Under the pieces are notes generated by a model. It saw nothing but the letters and a program-made list of their open reading frames with translations, was not told the DNA's origin and ran no database searches. From Candidatus Sericytochromatia bacterium (GTDB taxonomy: Bacteria; Cyanobacteriota; Sericytochromatia; JACMPN01): a stretch of DNA of 19,616 nt. The stretch spans positions 1 through 19,616 of the forward strand of contig JACMPN010000405.1 of the NCBI GenBank assembly GCA_014377495.1. The letters are read 5' to 3'. The translations under genes and the position numbers were made by a program. Within the stretch, counting starts at the first letter, position 1. Each line of letters opens with the position of its first letter. Of this stretch, positions 12,794 through 19,616 are shown piece after piece.

Positions 12794-13849
12794 ATGAAGA
12801 CGATCTCAACGCGGTGGGCAGCTCTAAGTGGCGGCATGATGGTCGTTCTGGCTGGCCTGACCCTCCCGACGATGGGCGCCTCGGCCACTCCGGCCGTCAC
12901 GACGACCCTCGCTGCCAAAGTCGCCCTGCCGCCAGTGGCTTTGGCCCACGGTGGCTCCGGCAGCAAGCGGAAATTGCAAAAGGACGGCACCGATGCCGCC
13001 GCCGCCAAAGCCCTCGCCGTCGTCAAGGCGGGCGGGACCGCCCTGGAAGGGGCCCTCGCCGGCACCGTCGTGCTCGAGGACGATCCCCGCTTCAACGCCG
13101 GGACGGGTTCGAACATCCGCATGGACGGCAAGACGATCCAGATGGATGCGGCCTGCATGGACGGCACGACCGGTGCGTTCGGTGCCGTGGCCGCCATTGA
13201 ACGGGTGAAGAACCCCGTGCTCGTCGCCCGCCAGGTCATGGACACGCCGCATATCTTCATCGTCGGCGACGGCGCCACCCGCTTTGCCAGGGCCATGGGC
13301 CATGCCGATTTTTACCCCGAGTCCCCGCAGGCCCACGCCCGGTACGAGAAGGTCAAGCGCATCCTCAACGGCAAGGAGATGGGCGATGCTTCCGAAGCCT
13401 GGAAGCGTTTCAACTGGCAGAAGGCCTGGAACTTCACGACCGGTCTCAAAGAAGCCCTCGGCAGCCCCGACACGGTCGGCTGCGTTGCCCGGGACAAGCA
13501 GGGCAATTATGCAGCAGGGATCTCCACGGGCGGGACGACGATCACGCTTTACGGCCGCGTGGGTGACGTGCCGATCTACGGCGCCGGCATCTTCGCCGGT
13601 CCCAAGGGCTCCGTCGCCTGCACGGGCGAAGGCGAAGTCATCGTCAAACACCTGGTCGCCAAGTCCGTGTACGACCTGATGGCCGGCGGCATGGCCCCGC
13701 AAACCGCCGTGAACAGGGCGATCAAGGCCTTCCCGGTGGAGTTCGATCTGGGGATCATCGCTATCAGCGACAAAGGCGAAGGCGGCGGCTGTAACTACGG
13801 CGAGTCCAAGGTCTACACGGAAAACATGGCCTGGAGCATCGCCCGCTAA
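12794..13849 (+). CDS. Exported isoaspartyl peptidase / plant-type L-asparaginase
   Basis: A 351-residue N-terminal nucleophile hydrolase that cleaves isoaspartyl dipeptides and asparagine after self-processing. ATG 12794 follows GGAGA by about 8 nt. Residues 1-31 form a signal peptide ending ASA, so it is probably periplasmic or secreted. The mature part starts near LAHGGSGSKRK and has DDPRFNAGTGSNIRMDG (96-112), MDAACMDG and GAVAAIERVKNPVLVA (130-145). The autoproteolysis site is SPDTVGC with Thr227 as the expected new N-terminal nucleophile, followed by ISTGGT (243-248) and the substrate region CTGEGE (276-281). Typical family members have HGTVG; here SPDTVG replaces His-Gly. The precursor would split into an alpha chain of about 195 residues and a beta chain of 125. 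Confidence 0.88.
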   Translation: MKTISTRWAALSGGMMVVLAGLTLPTMGASATPAVTTTLAAKVALPPVALAHGGSGSKRKLQKDGTDAAAAKALAVVKAGGTALEGALAGTVVLEDDPRFNAGTGSNIRMDGKTIQMDAACMDGTTGAFGAVAAIERVKNPVLVARQVMDTPHIFIVGDGATRFARAMGHADFYPESPQAHARYEKVKRILNGKEMGDASEAWKRFNWQKAWNFTTGLKEALGSPDTVGCVARDKQGNYAAGISTGGTTITLYGRVGDVPIYGAGIFAGPKGSVACTGEGEVIVKHLVAKSVYDLMAGGMAPQTAVNRAIKAFPVEFDLGIIAISDKGEGGGCNYGESKVYTENMAWSIAR

Positions 13850-13869
13850 TGGGCGTATTGCCCATCGGG

Positions 13870-13902
13870 CCCCACGCGTCTGGCCTGACCAGTGGGGTGG
13901 TC
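13870..13902 (+). promoter_or_regulatory. Two alternative hairpins over the yaiI ribosome binding site
   Basis: The SD (GGGGTGG, 13894-13900) lies 4 nt before ATG 13905. CCCCAC (13870-13875) pairs perfectly with GTGGGG (13892-13897) and would hide it. GACCA (13887-13891) pairs with TGGTC (13898-13902) and would leave most of it in a loop. The two stems cannot coexist. A separate ATGGGC/GCCCAT hairpin (13849-13865) lies directly after the previous stop. Confidence 0.35.
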
Positions 13903-13904
13903 CG

Positions 13905-14357
13905 ATGAAACTCTACGTCGACGGGGATGCCTGTCCCGTCAAGGAAATCGTTCTGCGTGCGGCCGTGCGGACGGGTTTGCCGATGATCCTCGTCAGCAAC
14001 AGCCCCATGGGCTTTTCCCATGAGCAGGGCGTGACCAGCGTCGTCGTGCCGGGCAAGCCGGATGCCGCCGATGCCTGGATCGTCGAGCACGTTGAGGCGG
14101 GCGACCTGGTGATCACGGCGGACATCCCGCTGGCGGCCGCCGCCGTCGAAAAGGGCGCCGTCTGCGTCGGTCATCGTGGCGAGCGCTTCGATGAGCAGAC
14201 GATCGGGGAGCGGATGAGCCTGTTGGCTTTTCACCGCTCCATGCGGGACAGCGGCATCGAGATGGGCGGCCCCAAGGGCTTTACCGACAAGGATCGGGCG
14301 GCGTTCGCCAACGCCCTCGACCGTCTGCTCCAGAAAATGGCCCGCAAGAAGCCCTGA
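13905..14357 (+). CDS. yaiI: YaiI/YqxD family (DUF188) protein
   Basis: A 150-residue protein of the widely conserved UPF0178 family, which has a PIN-like nuclease fold but no firmly established function. Typical signatures are KLYVDGDACPVKEIVLRAA at the N-terminus, ILVSN, VVVPGKPDAADAWI (46-59), GDLVITADIPLAAAAVEKGA (66-85) and MGGPKGFTDKDRAAFANALDRLL at the end. The aspartates of VDGDACP, DAAD and ITADIP would form the PIN-like acidic cluster. Length is normal for the family. It starts 55 nt after the isoaspartyl peptidase gene on the same strand and could be co-transcribed with it. Confidence 0.9.
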   Translation: MKLYVDGDACPVKEIVLRAAVRTGLPMILVSNSPMGFSHEQGVTSVVVPGKPDAADAWIVEHVEAGDLVITADIPLAAAAVEKGAVCVGHRGERFDEQTIGERMSLLAFHRSMRDSGIEMGGPKGFTDKDRAAFANALDRLLQKMARKKP

Positions 14358-14487
14358 TCAAGTCGCTCGAGCCTGGCTCGGGTAAGATCGGCCCATGTCA
14401 GGCGGCATGCCGTTCGATCAGGCACAGGCATGTGGGTGGGGCGTTTTCTCAGGAGCCGTCCCGCTGCCGCCTGTATGAGGAGGGGCT

Positions 14488-14982
14488 ATGGCTACGTCAT
14501 CCCAGGGATACGGTCAGGCGACCGCAGGCGACACGGCGCTCTCGGCGACGGGCGGGTCGGTCGTCGACCGGAACAAGGCCATCGTCAGACGCCTGTTCGA
14601 CGAGGGTATCAACCAGCGCAACACGGCCGTGTTCTACGAAATGCTGGCGCCGACGTTCGTGCTGCATTACCCCATGGCCGGCCCGCCGCTCACCGAGGCG
14701 AACGGGCTGCGGCAAATCGTGGGGGTGTTCCTCGCCGCCTTTCCCGATCTGCATTTTGCCATCGACACCCTGATCGGTGAAAACGACCTGGTATGTGTCC
14801 ACGCGGTCGTCACGGGGACGAACCTGGGCCCCTGGCATGACCATCCGCCCACGGGGCGTTGTGTCAGCTACACCGCGACGGGCATCCTCTCCGTCCAGGC
14901 GGCCAAAATCGCTGCGATGACCATCAACGACGACCGGTGCGGCCTGCTGCAGCAACTGGGGTTGATCACCCTGCCGCAGTGA
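14488..14982 (+). CDS. SnoaL-like / ester cyclase-type NTF2-fold protein
   Basis: A 164-residue protein. AGGAGG (14478-14483) lies 4 nt before ATG 14488. After a Ser/Gly/Ala-rich N-terminal tail of about 24 residues comes a SnoaL-like domain: NKAIVRRLFDEGINQRNTAVFYEMLAPTFVLHYP, then LRQIVGVFLAAFPDLHFAIDTLIGENDLVCVHAVVTGTNLG and GRCVSYTATGILSVQAAKIA, ending in DDRCGLLQQLGLITLP. These are the patterns of the small alpha+beta-barrel proteins often annotated as polyketide cyclases or ester cyclases. No polyketide genes are near, so the substrate is unknown. It lies 130 nt after yaiI on the same strand; a CGAGC/GCTCG hairpin (14368-14380) follows the yaiI stop. Confidence 0.82.
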   Translation: MATSSQGYGQATAGDTALSATGGSVVDRNKAIVRRLFDEGINQRNTAVFYEMLAPTFVLHYPMAGPPLTEANGLRQIVGVFLAAFPDLHFAIDTLIGENDLVCVHAVVTGTNLGPWHDHPPTGRCVSYTATGILSVQAAKIAAMTINDDRCGLLQQLGLITLPQ

Positions 14983-15006
14983 AGGTTAAATTGGCTCTGC
15001 CGCCAT

Positions 15007-15039
15007 GGGGCGTGGTTCCCCGTCAAGGGGCACCACGTT
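15007..15039 (+). terminator. Strong hairpin after the SnoaL-like gene
   Basis: CGTGGT pairs with ACCACG, and inside it CCCC pairs with GGGG around GTCAA, giving about 10 bp with one mismatch. It begins about 27 nt after the stop at 14982. Only TTCCTC follows, so it may act in mRNA stability or Rho-assisted ending rather than as a classical terminator. Confidence 0.4.
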
Positions 15040-15074
15040 CCTCCCCCGACGGCTACGCCCGGCTGATGGCCCCA

Positions 15075-15080
15075 TATAAT
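15075..15080 (+). promoter_or_regulatory. Perfect -10 box upstream of the metH leader
   Basis: TATAAT occurs in an otherwise GC-rich stretch. No convincing -35 lies 16-18 nt upstream. The predicted start near 15087 coincides with the first of a series of hairpins and would give a 446-nt leader to metH. Confidence 0.4.
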
Positions 15081-15086
15081 CCCGCC

Positions 15087-15284
15087 GGCAGATTGTGCCT
15101 GCCATCATGGTCGCGACAGAGCTGATCAGGCTCTGCAGACTGTCGATCAGGCCGGGTCCGGATCGGACCGTGTTGACGACCAAGTCGGCCGGATAACCGG
15201 CAGCTACTCCCCTTTGGTCACGAGCAGAACTTGCTCGCAACCTTCTTGGATCACGCCGCATTGCTGCGGTCAAGCAACATGACC
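15087..15284 (+). ncRNA. Candidate structured leader RNA of metH
   Basis: Consecutive perfect or near-perfect stems: GGCAG/CTGCC (15087-15103), CGACAG/CTGTCG (15114-15145, with an inner AGC/GCT), GGTCCG/CGGACC (15155-15169), GCCGG/CCGGC (15188-15201), CGAGCA/TGCTCG (15221-15237), and CCGCA/TGCGG (15256-15269), which competes with GGTCA/TGACC (15268-15284). I could not match it to SAM, SAH or cobalamin riboswitch consensus, all of which would make sense before metH. It may be a leader or a separate small RNA. Confidence 0.35.
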
Positions 15285-15362
15285 TGAGTGTCCTCGGCTC
15301 AAGGGCTTTGGCTGGTTTGGCCAAGGGCGGCGAACGGGCTTTGTGGGCGCGGGGCTTGGCCA

Positions 15363-15390
15363 TTGCGGACAGGTTGGGCACTCTTATAAG
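15363..15390 (+). promoter_or_regulatory. Second promoter candidate for metH
   Basis: TTGCGG (15363-15368) and TATAAG (15385-15390) are 16 nt apart, with three and five consensus matches. A start near 15397 would give a leader of about 136 nt and bypass the hairpin series. Confidence 0.3.
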
Positions 15391-15532
15391 GGGACACGGG
15401 ATGTCGGGCGTGCGGCAGTCGCCACGGGACCCTGCGGTTGTAGGCGGCCGTGGGGGCGCCTTGCCAGGGCTTGTGGGCGATGGGACACTGCTAGGCGCGG
15501 CCAGCAGTGATGGCAGAAGGGGTTGGCAGGAC

Positions 15533-18500
15533 ATGAGCTCACGGTTTCGCGAGGCGCTAAAGCAGCGCATCCTGATTTTGGATGGGGCGCTCGGCAGCAA
15601 CATCATGTCGCTGAACCTGACCCTTGAGGATTACGGCGGCCGAGAGGGCTGCAACGAGGGGCTGATTCTCAGCCGGCCCGACGTCATCGAGCGCGTCCAC
15701 GCCAGCTTTTTCGCCGTCGGTTGCGATGCCGTCGAGACGGACACCTTCGGCGGCAGCCGCCTTAAGCTGGAGGAGTACGGTCTCGGCAACCAGACCGTGG
15801 AACTGAACGCCATGGCCGCCCAGTTGGCCCGCCGCGTCGCCGACCGCTTCGACGGTGAGCGCTTCGTCGTCGGGTCCATCGGCCCGACCGGCATGCTCCC
15901 CAGTTCCACGGACCCCTCCCTGTCCGACATCACCCTGGACCAGTTGGAGATCCTCTTCCACGAGCAGGCCATCGGCCTGATCGAAGGCGGCTGCGATGCG
16001 CTGCTGATCGAGACGAGCCAGGACATCCTCGAAGTGCGGGCGGCGATCATGGGGCTGGACCGGGCCCGTCGCGACAAACGCATCGACGTGCCGATCATGG
16101 CCCAGGTGACGCTGATCGACGCCAACGGCCGGATGCTCCTCGGGACGGATATCGGGGCGGTCGTGGCCACCCTCAGCCCGCTGCCCATCGACGTCATCGG
16201 CCTGAACTGCTCCACCGGCCCTGCCGAAATGATCGACACGGTCCGCTTCCTGGGTGAAAACTGCGCCCGCTACGTCTCGGTCGTCCCCAACGCCGGCATC
16301 CCCGAAAACGTCGACGGCCGGGCCCATTACCCCCTGGAACCGGCCGGGCTGGCCGATTACCTGGAGCGCTTCGTCAGCGAGTTCGGTGCCAATATCGTCG
16401 GCGGTTGCTGCGGGACGACCCCGGAGCACATGAGGGCCGTCGTCGAGCGGGTCGCCCACCTCAAGCCCAAGCCGCGGCCGCTGAACGTGCCGACCGCTGT
16501 GTCGAGCGCCATGCGGGCCCAGCTGCTCACCGAGGAGACCCGGCCGATCATCGTCGGCGAACGGGTGAATTCCCAGGGCTCCCGCAAAGTCAAAGAGCTG
16601 CTCATCGCCGACGACTACGAGGGCCTCGTGGCCATCGCCCGTCACCAGACGGAGGGCGGCGCCCATCTGCTCGATATCTGTACGGCGTTGACCGAGCGGT
16701 TCGATGAAGGCGAGCAGATGCGGATGGTCACGAAGTTGCTGGCCAACTCCGTGGATGCCCCGCTGGTCATCGACTCGACCGAAGCGGACGTCATCGAGAC
16801 GGCCCTCAAGGTCTATCCCGGCCGGGCCATCATCAACTCCATCAACCTGGAAGGCTCCGGGGACCGCATCCCCAAGATCGTTCCGCTGGCCAAGCTGTAC
16901 GGCTCGCTGATGATCGCCATGACGATCGACGAAGTGGGCATGGCGCTGACGGCCGACCGCAAGGTCGAAGTGGCCAAGCGGATCTACGATATCGTCACCG
17001 GCGAGTACGAGATGCCGGCCGAGAGCCTGATCTACGACGCCCTGACCTTCACGCTGGCGACCGGTGAAGACGCCTATGTCGAGTCGGCAAAAGAGACGAT
17101 CGAGGGCATCCGGCGGATCAAGTCGGAGCTGCCTGGGGTGCGGACGTGCCTGGGCATCAGCAACGTCAGCTTCGGCCTCAGCCCCCACGCCCGTGGTGTG
17201 CTGAACTCCGCCTTTTTGTATCACTGCGTGCAGGCGGGCCTGGACCTGGCCATCGTCAACCCGAAGGACATCATCCCCTACCCGTCGATCCCACTCGAAG
17301 AACGGGAACTGGCGGACGACCTGATCTACTACCGGCGGCCGGATGCGCTGGCCCAGTTCATCCAGCACTACACCAATGCCGGGCCCCGTCAGCCGCAAGG
17401 CGAGTCGGTCCGTGAAAAGCTGGCCCAGCTGCCCGTCGAGGAACGGTTGCACCAGCACATCCTGCACCGCATCCACGAAGGCCTGGACGAGAACCTCGCC
17501 GAAGCGATGCAGGGCCGCAGCCCGGTCGGCATCCTCAACGAGGTTCTCCTGCCGGCGATGAAGGACGTGGGCGACAAGTTCGGCTCCGGCGAGCTGATTT
17601 TGCCCTTCGTGCTGCAGTCTGCCGAAGTGATGAAAAAGTCCGTCGCCTATCTGGAGCAGTTCCTCGAAAAGAACGATTCTTACACAAAGGGCACCGTCGT
17701 GTTGGCCACCGTCTACGGTGACGTCCACGACATCGGCAAGAACCTCGTCAAGACGATCCTCAGCAACAACGGCTTCATCGTCCACGACCTGGGCAAGCAG
17801 GTGCCGATCCAGACGATCATCGCCAAAGCCCAGGAAACCAACGCCGACGTCATCGGCCTGTCGGCGCTGCTCGTCTCCACGTCGAAGCAGATGCCTGCCT
17901 GCGTCAAGGAACTGGACAAGCTGGGCCTGAGCTACCCCGTGATGATCGGCGGGGCGGCGATCAACCGGCCCTTCGGCTACCGGGCGATGATCCTCGACGA
18001 GGAGCGTCATTACGACGGCGGCGTCTATTACTGCAAGGATGCCTTCGAGGGCTTGGACCTGATGAACGCCTTGGCCGAGCCGGGCGCCAAGGCAGCCATG
18101 TCGGCGGCCATGCTCATCGAGGCCCGTGAGGGTCTGGCCGTGCGGGCCGAGATCAAGGCCCGCACAGCGACGGTGGTCCGGACGGGGGCCCGCAGCGACA
18201 CGCCGCCGGCCGAACGCATCCCGACGCCGCCGTTCTGGGGCTGGAAGCACATCCATAACGTCCCTTGGGACGAGATCTGGCCGATCCTGGATTTGAAGAC
18301 CCTGTATTCCCTGCATTGGGGCGTCCGGGGCAAAGACAAGGACGAGCTGGCCCGCCTGATCGAGACGGAGTTCGAGCCGATCCGTCTGGCCTTGCAGCAG
18401 GAGTCCATGGCCAACGGCTACATGACGCCGAACGTCGCTTATGGTTACTTTCCGGTCCGGGCCGAGGGCGACAATCTGCACATCCTGGCGGCCGACAGCG

Positions 18501-18979
18501 ACGAGATCCTGACGACGCTGACGTTCAGCCGGCAGATGGCCGACAAGCACCTCTGTCTGGCGGATTACTTCAGCCCCGTGCGGGACGTGGCGGCTTTCCA
18601 CGTCGTCACGGCGGGACAGGTGGCGACGGAGTGGACGGACAAGTTCCAGGCCGCCCACGAATACACGAAGAGCTATTACCTGCACGGGCTGGCGGTCGAG
18701 GTGGCCGAGGCCCTGGCGGCCTGGGTCCATCGGCGGATCCGGGACGAGCTGGGTATGGAACACAGTCAGGGACAGCGCTACAGTCCCGGCTACCCGGCCT
18801 GGCCGCAGCTGGAGGCGCACCGGCAGGTGTTGCCCTTGCTGAATGCGGAGGCCCTGGGCATCTCGCTGACTGTCTCTGATCAGATCGTGCCGGAGCAATC
18901 GACCTGTGCGATTATCGTCCATCATCCCGCAGCGCGCTATTACGCGGTCAGCCACGACGCCCAGGCCAGCGTGTCGTGA
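15533..18979 (+). CDS. metH: Cobalamin-dependent methionine synthase
   Basis: A 1148-residue enzyme that transfers methyl from 5-methyltetrahydrofolate through cobalamin to homocysteine. ATG 15533 places ILILDGALGSNI at residues 12-23, as in the family; the ribosome binding site is weak. The homocysteine domain has zinc ligands Cys226 (GLNCSTGP), Cys292 and Cys293 (GGCCGTTPEH). The folate domain begins near VGERVNSQGSRK. The cobalamin cap and domain follow, with DVHDIGKN giving the lower ligand His732. Residues about 890-1148 form the AdoMet-binding reactivation domain, with QGQRYSPGYPAWPQLE where E. coli has GYPACP. All modules are present, so no separate reactivase is needed. The cytoplasmic enzyme needs a B12 supply. 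lspA follows after 61 nt. Confidence 0.96.
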   Translation: MSSRFREALKQRILILDGALGSNIMSLNLTLEDYGGREGCNEGLILSRPDVIERVHASFFAVGCDAVETDTFGGSRLKLEEYGLGNQTVELNAMAAQLARRVADRFDGERFVVGSIGPTGMLPSSTDPSLSDITLDQLEILFHEQAIGLIEGGCDALLIETSQDILEVRAAIMGLDRARRDKRIDVPIMAQVTLIDANGRMLLGTDIGAVVATLSPLPIDVIGLNCSTGPAEMIDTVRFLGENCARYVSVVPNAGIPENVDGRAHYPLEPAGLADYLERFVSEFGANIVGGCCGTTPEHMRAVVERVAHLKPKPRPLNVPTAVSSAMRAQLLTEETRPIIVGERVNSQGSRKVKELLIADDYEGLVAIARHQTEGGAHLLDICTALTERFDEGEQMRMVTKLLANSVDAPLVIDSTEADVIETALKVYPGRAIINSINLEGSGDRIPKIVPLAKLYGSLMIAMTIDEVGMALTADRKVEVAKRIYDIVTGEYEMPAESLIYDALTFTLATGEDAYVESAKETIEGIRRIKSELPGVRTCLGISNVSFGLSPHARGVLNSAFLYHCVQAGLDLAIVNPKDIIPYPSIPLEERELADDLIYYRRPDALAQFIQHYTNAGPRQPQGESVREKLAQLPVEERLHQHILHRIHEGLDENLAEAMQGRSPVGILNEVLLPAMKDVGDKFGSGELILPFVLQSAEVMKKSVAYLEQFLEKNDSYTKGTVVLATVYGDVHDIGKNLVKTILSNNGFIVHDLGKQVPIQTIIAKAQETNADVIGLSALLVSTSKQMPACVKELDKLGLSYPVMIGGAAINRPFGYRAMILDEERHYDGGVYYCKDAFEGLDLMNALAEPGAKAAMSAAMLIEAREGLAVRAEIKARTATVVRTGARSDTPPAERIPTPPFWGWKHIHNVPWDEIWPILDLKTLYSLHWGVRGKDKDELARLIETEFEPIRLALQQESMANGYMTPNVAYGYFPVRAEGDNLHILAADSDEILTTLTFSRQMADKHLCLADYFSPVRDVAAFHVVTAGQVATEWTDKFQAAHEYTKSYYLHGLAVEVAEALAAWVHRRIRDELGMEHSQGQRYSPGYPAWPQLEAHRQVLPLLNAEALGISLTVSDQIVPEQSTCAIIVHHPAARYYAVSHDAQASVS

Positions 18980-19040
18980 GGCAGGCTGGCCAGCGGCGGC
19001 ACGCTCAGGTAAATCGACAACCACATAGGGGGATCCACTC

Positions 19041-19544
19041 GTGAAGAACCGTCAGGCCACCTTGCTGGTCTATGCACTGGCATTGCTGTGGCTGATCGGG
19101 GATCTCTGGTCCAAGTACGCCGTTTCCCAACGCTTTCTGCTGGGTGAGGTGCACTCGGTGATCCCGAACTGGCTGGCACTGACTCTGGCCCACAACACGG
19201 GCGGTGCCTGGAGCATGCTGGCCGGCAACCCGCGGCTGCTCGGCCTGGTGTCCGCTGCCGTCTGCATCGGCATCATCGTCTACGAGCGCAAGTTCTTCCC
19301 CCGCAACATGGCCCAGAGCTTTGCGTTGGCCCTCCTGCTCGGCGGGGCTGCCGGCAACATGGTCGACCGGCTCCGCCTCGGCTACGTCGTCGACATGATC
19401 TACGTGCAATGGCACGGCCAGTACTTCTTCCCGATCTTCAACGTGGCTGACGTCGGCATCAACGTCGGTGTCGCCCTCCTCGTGCTGACCAGCATGTTCG
19501 CTGGCCAGCCCACTCCCGCCAAGCAACCCGAGCAACAGGGCTGA
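19041..19544 (+). CDS. lspA: Lipoprotein signal peptidase (signal peptidase II)
   Basis: A 167-residue inner-membrane aspartyl protease that removes signal peptides from diacylated prolipoproteins. The start is GTG 19041, 8 nt after AGGGGG (19027-19032). Four hydrophobic segments are visible (near 8-24, 66-81, 92-105 and 136-154). Conserved blocks: HNTGGAWSML (51-60), GGAAGNMVDRLRLGYVVDMI (101-120) with catalytic Asp118, and FNVADVGINVG (133-143) with Asp137. The C-terminal tail after residue 155 is Pro/Gln-rich and non-conserved. It would process the lipoprotein that starts this window. It is followed by an intrinsic terminator and may share the metH transcript. Confidence 0.96.
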   Translation: MKNRQATLLVYALALLWLIGDLWSKYAVSQRFLLGEVHSVIPNWLALTLAHNTGGAWSMLAGNPRLLGLVSAAVCIGIIVYERKFFPRNMAQSFALALLLGGAAGNMVDRLRLGYVVDMIYVQWHGQYFFPIFNVADVGINVGVALLVLTSMFAGQPTPAKQPEQQG

Positions 19545-19554
19545 GCCCCACGCC

Positions 19555-19594
19555 AAAAGCCCCGCCCCCCGGGCCCGGGGGGGGGGGTTTTGTT
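19555..19594 (+). terminator. Intrinsic terminator after lspA
   Basis: AAAAG and a C-rich arm (19555-19570) pair with an 11-G run (19577-19587) around GGGCCC with one G-G mismatch, followed by TTTTGTT. It begins 11 nt after the lspA stop. Confidence 0.8.
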
Positions 19595-19616
19595 GGTGGG
19601 CCGCTCCCCTGGCCTA

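Larger units (their letters stand above)
14983..15532 (+). other. 550-nt gene-free region before metH
   Basis: It holds the hairpin at 15007-15039, the TATAAT at 15075, the hairpin series 15087-15284 and the second promoter candidate at 15363-15390. An open frame continuous with metH starts at 15308, but its extra 75 codons do not belong to the MetH family and no ribosome binding site supports it. Confidence 0.55.

Noticed and set aside
15557..19024. Very long open frame (1155 codons) antisense to metH
   Set aside because: It mirrors metH, whose motifs are complete. GC-rich codon use opens the opposite frame, and the translation is low-complexity Asp/Val/Gly/His-rich with no known motif.

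Overview
The window is GC-rich bacterial chromosome with ordinary housekeeping and accessory genes. I see no phage, plasmid, CRISPR or tRNA/rRNA signals. A diderm (outer-membrane) bacterium is suggested by an MltA-type lytic transglycosylase, an LPP20-like exported protein, a lipoprotein with a lipobox, and LspA. Genes generally carry clear GGAGG-like ribosome binding sites, and several have -10 boxes such as TACAAT, TATACT, TAGAAT and TATAAT. The phylum cannot be fixed from the sequence. The mix (CxxC zinc-ribbon protein, Hanks kinase with NHL repeats, cyanobacteria-like MetH and MltA) would fit an uncultured lineage near the non-photosynthetic Cyanobacteriota, Armatimonadota or Chloroflexota, but this is a guess.

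Layout, left to right. 1-298 (-): start of a lipoprotein cut by the window edge. 700-1527 (+): protein with DUF2267-like and DUF5335-like domains. 1691-2662 (+): ROK-family sugar kinase. 2663-3303: gene-free, filled by a large imperfect inverted repeat with two strong palindromes. 3304-4335 (+): exported LPP20-like protein, convergent with a minus-strand signalling cluster. That cluster is a PP2C phosphatase (8485-7724), a Ser/Thr kinase with a C-terminal NHL propeller (7702-5459) and MltA (5407-4412), probably one operon. 8851-9141 (-) zinc-ribbon protein and 9402-9734 (+) thioredoxin are divergent, and each is followed by the same 29-nt hairpin element. 10199-11227 (+): kdd (3,5-diaminohexanoate dehydrogenase of lysine fermentation), preceded by a long leader with a strong intrinsic terminator; its stop overlaps the start of a CPBP membrane protease (11224-11772). 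12085-12612 (-): GNAT acetyltransferase. 12794-13849 (+): exported isoaspartyl peptidase. 13905-14357 (+): YaiI/DUF188 protein. 14488-14982 (+): SnoaL-like protein. 15533-18979 (+): full-length cobalamin-dependent metH after a 550-nt gene-free stretch with a perfect TATAAT and a run of hairpins. 19041-19544 (+): lspA, closed by an intrinsic terminator.

Functional links: the kinase and phosphatase look like a cytoplasmic Ser/Thr phosphorylation pair placed next to a cell-wall enzyme. LspA would process the lipoprotein that begins the window. kdd points to lysine fermentation, although none of its partner genes are present here. The best candidates for something new are RNA-level: the metH leader, the kdd leader with its terminator, the duplicated 29-nt 3' element, and two alternative hairpins around the yaiI ribosome binding site.
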